In this document: in pieces, positions 58,523 to 64,000 of the stretch
Layout of the letters: each line of letters starts with the position of its first letter
Numbering within the stretch: the first letter of the stretch is position 1
DNA from: a bacterium
Lineage (GTDB): Bacteria > Myxococcota_A > Bradymonadia > Bradymonadales > Bradymonadaceae
Length of the DNA: 64,000 nucleotides
Direction: 5' to 3'
Assembly (NCBI GenBank): GCA_030427705.1
Contig: JAUIBR010000009.1
Span: 1-64,000 of the forward strand
Program-made: the position numbers and the translations under genes
The notes under the pieces: generated by a model
What the model saw: the letters and a program-made list of their open reading frames with translations, nothing else
The model's database searches: none
What the model was told of the DNA's origin: nothing

Positions 58523-59653
58523 GTGAAGCATAAGATCTACCTCATACCGGGCTTCTTCGGCTTCGCGTCCATCGGGGGAATCTCGTACTTCCGGCAAGTG
58601 CGTGAAACGCTATTGGACCAGTTCGAACGACGTGGTGAAGAGGTCGAAATCATCGGCGTGAAGACTCTGCCGACCGCCTCGTTGAAACACCGCGCACGTC
58701 GATTGGTCATGACCGTCCGCGATTCGGGTGGGCTTGAAGACGGTGTGACCGTCCACTTCATTGGGCATTCCACCGGCGCATTGGACGCCAGGCTGGCGGC
58801 AAGCGACACGACGCTCTTGGATATGGGCGAGAGTTCGGCCGCATTGCACAAGAACTTGAAGACGTTGGTCAGCATCTCAGGCCCGCATTACGGCACGCCG
58901 CTGGCGAACTTCTTCACGACGTTCTACGGCAAGAACCTTCTGTATATGGTGACACTTCTTGTCATTGTAGGCTTGCGGCGACGCCCCATCACCTTCCTGG
59001 GTGGCCTGGTTAGCCTGGTGGGCAAAATCAACGACCTGCTTGGTCTTGATGACACGTTGATCCAACAGGTCACGAACGAACTGCTCAAGGACTTCAATCC
59101 TGCCGCGGAGGCCGAGACCCGGCAATTCCTGCGTTCGATCGTCGAAGACCAAGGCGCGATGATTCAGATCACACCCGAGGGCATGGACGTCTTCAACGCT
59201 GCCGTGCTGGATAGCCCCGATATTCGTTACGTGTCGTATGCGACGGCCGCGCCGCCTCCGACGGAGGTCATCAAGCGCATCAAATTGCGCCATGTTCTGA
59301 CACCTTTAAACAAGGTCCTGTATTCAGTGCTTTGGACGCTGACCTCCATGGCGCACAGCGGCTACCCGTACCACCCGCCCATCCGGCCGGAAGAACTCAC
59401 AACCCGACGTCCGATTCCGTTCACGATCACCGAATCGACCAGCGACGGTGTCGTACCCACGCTTAGCCAGATTTGGGGCGAGTTTCGGGGGATCGTCAGA
59501 GCTGACCATCTGGATGTCATCGGGCACTATCTGCGGGGTCCATTTGACCGTCAGGACGGTGCCGACTGGTTCGGATCGGGTGCGCGCTTCGACCGCGAAG
59601 ACTTCAACAACCTCTGGGGAGATGTCACCGACGTGCTCCTCGACGAAGGATGA
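58523..59653 (+). CDS. Alpha/beta hydrolase, lipase-like
   Basis: 376 residues. The GTG start directly follows the TGA of the PP2C gene. The N-terminus has the lipase oxyanion-hole pattern IYLIPGFFGFASIGG, and the nucleophile elbow is FIGHSTGALDARLA (GHSxG). The substrate domain is otherwise unfamiliar. There is no signal peptide; one hydrophobic run (NLLYMVTLLVIVGL, ~140) could be membrane contact. It probably hydrolyses an ester, possibly of a lipid. It overlaps thiD by ATGA. Confidence 0.82.
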   Translation: MKHKIYLIPGFFGFASIGGISYFRQVRETLLDQFERRGEEVEIIGVKTLPTASLKHRARRLVMTVRDSGGLEDGVTVHFIGHSTGALDARLAASDTTLLDMGESSAALHKNLKTLVSISGPHYGTPLANFFTTFYGKNLLYMVTLLVIVGLRRRPITFLGGLVSLVGKINDLLGLDDTLIQQVTNELLKDFNPAAEAETRQFLRSIVEDQGAMIQITPEGMDVFNAAVLDSPDIRYVSYATAAPPPTEVIKRIKLRHVLTPLNKVLYSVLWTLTSMAHSGYPYHPPIRPEELTTRRPIPFTITESTSDGVVPTLSQIWGEFRGIVRADHLDVIGHYLRGPFDRQDGADWFGSGARFDREDFNNLWGDVTDVLLDEG

Positions 59654-60429
59654 CCACCCACGTTCTTACCATCGCAGGCACCGATCCCACGGGCGCTGCG
59701 GGTATCCAGGTCGATCTCCAGGTCTTTCGTGACTTTGGTGTCCATGGGCTATCGGTGATCACCGCCGTCGTCGCTCAAAACACGCAAGAAGTTCAACAGT
59801 TCACGGCCATGACCGGCGCTTCGGTCGCAGCACAACTCAACGCCTTACGAGACGACGGGATCGCGATCGGCGCGATAAAGGTCGGAATGATACCCGAGGC
59901 TGATGCCGTGCTCGCCGTCTGCGAGTTTGCCGAAAGCCTCGGCGTTCCTATGGTTGTCGACCCAGTGCTGAAGAGCGGCTCTGGAAACGTCGTACTCTCG
60001 AACACAACCCTCGATGCGCATTTGCAATTGATGAAACTGGCCCACGTCGTCACACCAAACATCCCAGAAGCGGTGCAGTTTACTGGGCCACACACGGATG
60101 TTCTTGAGTTAGCGGATGCGATGCAAAAGCTCGTGGGAGCGAGCGTCCTGCTCAAAGGCGGGCATCGACTCAACGAAGACGACGAGATCGTCGACATTTG
60201 GTGCGACGAAGACGGGCCTCGAAAGCTCAAGGCGCTGCAGACGATCGACGAGGACGTGCGCGGGACAGGATGCCAACTTTCCAGCGCGATCGCGGCCGCA
60301 TTGGCACTCGGACACAAGCCTGAAACCGCAGCCGTATTGGCGCGCGGATACCTGAACGACCTGCTCCTGCACAACCGTTCGCGAATCGGACGTGGCCGCG
60401 CGGTCATCATTAGGGTTGATGATGATTGA
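59650..60429 (+). CDS. thiD: Hydroxymethylpyrimidine/phosphomethylpyrimidine kinase
   Basis: 259 residues. Typical ThiD order: VLTIAGTDPTGAAGIQVDLQ, the strand MVVDPVLKSGSG, VVTPNIPEAVQFTG and the anion hole with the catalytic Asp region VRGTGCQLSSAIAA (the usual G-T-G-C/D). The Asp before the substrate Ser in GTDP replaces the more common SDS, so a pyridoxal-kinase-like activity is possible. The enzyme phosphorylates HMP in thiamine synthesis. It overlaps the lipase gene (ATGA) and the rhomboid gene. Confidence 0.88.
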   Translation: MTTHVLTIAGTDPTGAAGIQVDLQVFRDFGVHGLSVITAVVAQNTQEVQQFTAMTGASVAAQLNALRDDGIAIGAIKVGMIPEADAVLAVCEFAESLGVPMVVDPVLKSGSGNVVLSNTTLDAHLQLMKLAHVVTPNIPEAVQFTGPHTDVLELADAMQKLVGASVLLKGGHRLNEDDEIVDIWCDEDGPRKLKALQTIDEDVRGTGCQLSSAIAAALALGHKPETAAVLARGYLNDLLLHNRSRIGRGRAVIIRVDDD

Positions 60430-61258
60430 AGAACAACAGCGAGAGCTTCTGGACAAGATCGAGCGCGACGTGCAGTTCGCGACGATCCTGAATAAGCCAG
60501 TCACAACCATGTGGTGGCTCCTGGCTGCTAATATCCTCATCTTCGCGGGTTTCTATATCTTTGGTGGCATGGGCTTGGACCCAGAGTTTTCGACGACCTT
60601 CTACCGGCTGAATCAGATCCCGTCGTACACCGGATTCAAGGTCGATTCCCTGATCGATGACGGGCAGTGGTGGCGATTGCTGTCGAGCATGTTTGTGCAT
60701 ATGGACATCATGCATATCGGTTTCAATGGCTACGGTCTGTACGTCCTGGGACCGCTCTTGGAGAAGTTCTACGGTGCTCGTCGCTCGTTCATCATCTACA
60801 TGCTCGCCGGGCTCGTGGGCGCAGCGGCAAGCTATGCGTTTAACGACGTGCCATCGGCAGGTGCGTCGGGTGCGGTGTATGGATTGGTCGGTGCCCTCGC
60901 GGTGGTCGGTTTCAAATTCAGAACCGAACTCCCGCCACAAGTCGCGCGCAGCTTCACGGTTGGTATGGCGCCTTGGGTGGTGCTGAGCATCGGGATTGGA
61001 TTCTTGGACGCCATTCCATTCGACAACGCCGCACATATCGGCGGTCTGCTGGGTGGCGCTATCGTCACGGCATTTATGGGATCCCGGCTGGCCCGTCGTC
61101 GAAATGTCATTGGCGACTGGGCTGTTAATGCGCTAGTCGTGGTTTTAATCCTAATCTCGATATGGACCGCGGCCGAATGGTCAGCGGAACTGACAAATTG
61201 CCTGCCAGGGCGCGATGCGTTTCTGCAGTGCTATCCGGAAATGACTGACAGGGTCTGA
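60422..61258 (+). CDS. Rhomboid-family intramembrane serine protease
   Basis: 278 residues from the ATG at 60422, which overlaps the end of thiD; an ATG one codon earlier is equally possible. Six hydrophobic segments are visible. The catalytic Ser lies in SAGASGAVYGLVGAL (GASG) and the His in AAHIGGLLGGAIV; HMDIMHIGFNGYGLYVLGPL is the conserved first-helix region. It cleaves membrane proteins within the bilayer. Substrates are unknown. The next gene starts 21 bp after its stop. Confidence 0.93.
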   Translation: MIEEQQRELLDKIERDVQFATILNKPVTTMWWLLAANILIFAGFYIFGGMGLDPEFSTTFYRLNQIPSYTGFKVDSLIDDGQWWRLLSSMFVHMDIMHIGFNGYGLYVLGPLLEKFYGARRSFIIYMLAGLVGAAASYAFNDVPSAGASGAVYGLVGALAVVGFKFRTELPPQVARSFTVGMAPWVVLSIGIGFLDAIPFDNAAHIGGLLGGAIVTAFMGSRLARRRNVIGDWAVNALVVVLILISIWTAAEWSAELTNCLPGRDAFLQCYPEMTDRV

Positions 61259-61279
61259 AGCAAGGGAGCTAGGGACGCT

Positions 61280-63595
61280 ATGCCTTCAACAGAACTGAAT
61301 CGACTACTTTCGACCGAACGCCTCACACCGCTGATGCCCATGATCTATGTGGCCTGGGCAGACGGCGTACTCACACAGCAAGAGCAAGAGCTGATCACCA
61401 ATGCGGCCTCAAATTGGCTCGATGACGACAGCAAAGATGCGCTCTCAGCCTGGTTGAACCCGACCGAACCCCCGTCATCACGGGACTTGTTGCATCTGTT
61501 GACCGAGCTTCGGTCCCGTTGCGAAGAGCTCGAAGACAAGGACCGCTTGAGCCTGGCCGAGATGGGATTCCAGATCGCGGAGCTTGAATCCGATGAAGAT
61601 GCCTGGTTCAGCAGCGGATTGCTTGGCGCTCTGGGCGAAATGGAGGAGGCGCTTGGCTTTGTCGGTGGCGATGCCACGCGCGACCTTATCGAGCGCCAAT
61701 GGACCTACGAACACCACAAAGACGAAGCACAGCCTCGCTTTAATGTTGGAGCGATGAACAAGCTCATCGACGGGCGATTCGCCGCGCAAAAGCAGGCTGT
61801 CCGGGAGTTCCTCACCGCCAACGATGCATTTGTTCACACCTATGACATCACCAAGGCGGAGCAACGCGCGCAAACGCTAGTCTGGCTAAAACTGCTCGCG
61901 GACGAGGGTTACGGCAAAGTCGCCTACCCCGAGACGACCGGCGGAGACATGGGCAACTTTGTTGCAACGTTTGAAGCGTTGGCGAGCTTCGACCTGAGTT
62001 TGGTCATCAAGTACGGCGTTCAGTTTGGTTTGTTTGGTGGCTCCATTTATTTCCTGGGCTCCGACGAACAGCGTGAAAAGTACCTGCACGACGTCGCTGA
62101 TATGCGACTCCCAGGCTGTTTCGCGATGAGCGAATTGGGCCACGGCTCCAACGTCCGCGACCTGGGCACGTATGCTCGGTTCGACACCGAGACCGATGAG
62201 TTTGTGGTGCACACGCCGAGCGAAGCCGCACGAAAGGAGTGGATCGGAAATGCCGCCCTAGACGGCCATATGGCGACCGTGTTTGCGCAGCTTGAGGTCG
62301 GAGACAACGGCTACGGCGTTCATGCGTTCCTGGTCCCGATTCGCGCTGCAGACGGAACCACGATGCCCGGCGTGTCGATCGAAGATTGTGGCGACAAGAT
62401 GGGTCTCAACGGCGTCGACAACGGCCGGATCTGGTTCGACAACGTCCGCATCCCTCGGGAAAACCTGCTTTCGCGCTATGCTACGGTTCAACCGGATGGA
62501 AAGTACGAGAGCCCGATTGCCAGTCCGTCTCGGCGATTCTTCACGATGTTGGGAACCCTCGTCGGCGGCCGCGTGGCGGTCGCGTCAGCCGCCAATACCG
62601 TGGCGAAGTCAGCACTAACCATCGCCGTACGATACGGTGCACAACGCCGCCAGTTCGGTCCTGAGCAAGGCGCGGAAACTCGAATCTTGGATTATCGGTC
62701 ACATAAACTGCGACTGTTCCCTCGATTGGCCAAGACCTACGCCATTCAGTTTGCCCTGCACAACCTCGTCGAGCGCTATCTAGGCAAGTCCGAAGAGGAC
62801 TCTCGAGAAGTTGAGGCGCTAGCCGCAGGCATCAAGGCTTACGCGACCTGGCACGCCACTGACACTGTGCAAGAATGCCGCGAAGCATGCGGTGGGCAAG
62901 GCTATCTGCGGGTCAATCGATTCGCCTCACTCAAGGAAGACTCGGATATCTTCACGACCTTTGAAGGCGATAACACGGTGCTCTTGCTGCTCGCAGCCAA
63001 GGCAAAGCTGACGGAGTTCCGTGAGCAGTTCAGTGACACCAAGCTCTTTGGCGTCGTCCGTTACGCGGCAAACCTAGCCGCAACAGCGGTCACCGAATTG
63101 AATCCGGTTGTGATTCGGCAAACAGACTCACAGCATCTTCGAAGCGCAGAATTCCTTTTGGGCGCAGTGCGATATCGCGAGGCTGACCTTGTTGCGAGTG
63201 TGGCGACTCGACTGAAGAGCCGCTTGGACCATGGCTTGGAGCCATTCGTGGCTTTCAACGAGGTTCAAGATCACCTGCTAAGCGTCGCTGAGGCGTTCGT
63301 CGAGCGCATCGTTGCCGAGAACTTCTACGAAGCCATCGAAAAATGCGAGGACTTCGAGATCCGCCAACAGCTTGAGCAGTTGTTCGCTCTGCACGTCCTT
63401 TCGGCGATCCACGACGACAGCGGCTGGTTCCAAGAACAGGGCTATATCGCTGGCGTTAAGGCACGTGCCATTCGAGCCGAAATCAATATTCTGGTCGATG
63501 AGATTCGCGAGCAAAGCGTCCATCTGGTGGATGCCTTTGGAATCCCCGATAAGGTGTTGGACGCCCCAATTGGCCTTGGAGCAATGGGCGGTTAG
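61280..63595 (+). CDS. TerB-like domain fused to acyl-CoA dehydrogenase/oxidase
   Basis: 771 residues. The N-terminal ~140 residues follow a TerB-like helical pattern (PLMPMIYVAWADGVLTQQEQ, then LISNAAS-like acidic helices). The rest is an acyl-CoA dehydrogenase/oxidase: the FAD middle domain (CFAMSELGHGSNVRDLGT, HFMGLNGVDNGRIWFDNVR-like), RRQFGPEQGAETRILDY, and the ACOX hallmark REACGGQGYLRVNRFASLKE with DIFTTFEGDN. It probably oxidises fatty acyl-CoA. It is the last gene of the PP2C operon. The final TTAG is shared with the convergent Kelch gene. Confidence 0.9.
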   Translation: MPSTELNRLLSTERLTPLMPMIYVAWADGVLTQQEQELITNAASNWLDDDSKDALSAWLNPTEPPSSRDLLHLLTELRSRCEELEDKDRLSLAEMGFQIAELESDEDAWFSSGLLGALGEMEEALGFVGGDATRDLIERQWTYEHHKDEAQPRFNVGAMNKLIDGRFAAQKQAVREFLTANDAFVHTYDITKAEQRAQTLVWLKLLADEGYGKVAYPETTGGDMGNFVATFEALASFDLSLVIKYGVQFGLFGGSIYFLGSDEQREKYLHDVADMRLPGCFAMSELGHGSNVRDLGTYARFDTETDEFVVHTPSEAARKEWIGNAALDGHMATVFAQLEVGDNGYGVHAFLVPIRAADGTTMPGVSIEDCGDKMGLNGVDNGRIWFDNVRIPRENLLSRYATVQPDGKYESPIASPSRRFFTMLGTLVGGRVAVASAANTVAKSALTIAVRYGAQRRQFGPEQGAETRILDYRSHKLRLFPRLAKTYAIQFALHNLVERYLGKSEEDSREVEALAAGIKAYATWHATDTVQECREACGGQGYLRVNRFASLKEDSDIFTTFEGDNTVLLLLAAKAKLTEFREQFSDTKLFGVVRYAANLAATAVTELNPVVIRQTDSQHLRSAEFLLGAVRYREADLVASVATRLKSRLDHGLEPFVAFNEVQDHLLSVAEAFVERIVAENFYEAIEKCEDFEIRQQLEQLFALHVLSAIHDDSGWFQEQGYIAGVKARAIRAEINILVDEIREQSVHLVDAFGIPDKVLDAPIGLGAMGG

Positions 63596-64000
63596 GGCAC
63601 CAGCGCGTCAACCGTTTCGACGGGTGCGAACGCTTGCACATCAGCGCCTCCCGGAACGTAGATGGCATTCCCGACAGCCGCCGCGCCCATTCCGTGCCGA
63701 GGGTTCGGCATGGGATCGAGTGACTCCCAGGTATTGTTCGCGAGGTCGTAGGCCTCGACCTGGTTGAAGACACCGCCATTTCCTTGCGCGCCTTCGCCCC
63801 CGATCACATAGAGCTTGCCATTCAAGACCGCGCCTGCAACGCCACCGCGGGAGGTAGGCATTGCCGCACCAGACGACCATTCGCCGCTGACGGGATCGAA
63901 GATATCGACATCCGGTTCGTGCGCGCCGATGGACGAGTCTCGACCGCCCGCAACAACGAGCTTGCCGTCGATGACGCCGAATGCGCCGTGGTCCATCGAC
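63592..64000 (-). CDS. Kelch-repeat protein (partial)
   Basis: The gene is cut by the right edge; the visible 136 residues are its C-terminus. They hold Kelch blades (GAVLNGKLYVIGGEG, VEAYDLANNTWESLDPMPNPR, AVGNAIYVPGGAD) with Gly-Gly and Tyr/Trp spacing typical of six-bladed propellers. Binding or scaffold proteins of this kind are often secreted in this lineage, but the N-terminus that would show a signal is outside the window. The stop overlaps the acyl-CoA oxidase stop. Confidence 0.88.
   Translation of the reverse strand, partial: SMDHGAFGVIDGKLVVAGGRDSSIGAHEPDVDIFDPVSGEWSSGAAMPTSRGGVAGAVLNGKLYVIGGEGAQGNGGVFNQVEAYDLANNTWESLDPMPNPRHGMGAAAVGNAIYVPGGADVQAFAPVETVDALVP

Overview
The window looks like chromosome from a moderately GC-rich, Gram-negative, predatory-type deltaproteobacterial lineage, most like Bradymonadota/Myxococcota. 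This is inferred from style, not from a database match. The clues are many lipoproteins with lipobox signals followed by asparagine-rich (NNx)n linkers, Cys-patterned small lipoproteins, CRTAC1, LVIVD and AgmX/PglI-type secreted proteins, OmpP1/FadL and TonB-dependent outer-membrane proteins, Hanks kinase, PP2C and FHA signalling proteins, and a sigma-54 activator with TPR-like repeats. No rRNA, tRNA, prophage, insertion sequence or CRISPR array was seen.

Layout. 1-6083: minus-strand lipoproteins (a cut-off PKD/cytochrome-peroxidase-like protein coupled to an LVIVD propeller protein) and a YwqG-like cytoplasmic protein. 6361-12074: a flavin reductase-like protein, a TonB-domain/TonB-receptor fusion coupled to a lipoprotein, and sodB. 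12151-21269: a four-helix-bundle protein, two tandem secreted paralogues, a FadL-type porin, and two very large proteins of unknown role. 21410-23896: rpmB, murJ, a candidate structured RNA and a 37-residue membrane peptide. 23993-31280: surface proteins, including a c-type cytochrome behind a 9-bp microsatellite, then a metal-site-less metallo-beta-lactamase fold, an RHH/FHA protein and recX. 31367-38668: a GT2/NodB sugar operon, a Ser/Thr kinase and several unknowns. 38789-43993: sthA, a class II amidotransferase and an XRE-TPR-sigma54 activator. 44052-57243: envelope and signalling genes (L,D-transpeptidase, two-component pair, folK, ECF sigma/anti-sigma/BamB-like operon, Flp pilin with an M15-like peptidase, dacB). 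57314-63595: a tightly packed operon of PP2C-cNMP, lipase-like, thiD, rhomboid and a TerB-like/acyl-CoA oxidase fusion. The window ends in a cut-off Kelch protein.

The most unusual signal is non-coding. Eight intergenic clusters of short tandem units (roughly 21-26 bp) can fold into small hairpins with a common plan: outer stem, tandem GA/GA mismatch, inner stem, and usually a GNA trinucleotide loop. The stems change on both sides together while the plan persists, and in at least two places the array supplies the C-terminal codons of a neighbouring gene. Other points worth checking are a BamB-like lipoprotein whose only plausible start is AUC, a textbook -24/-12 promoter before a Flp pilin, an autoregulatory-looking ECF promoter, and a multi-hairpin RNA candidate upstream of murJ.
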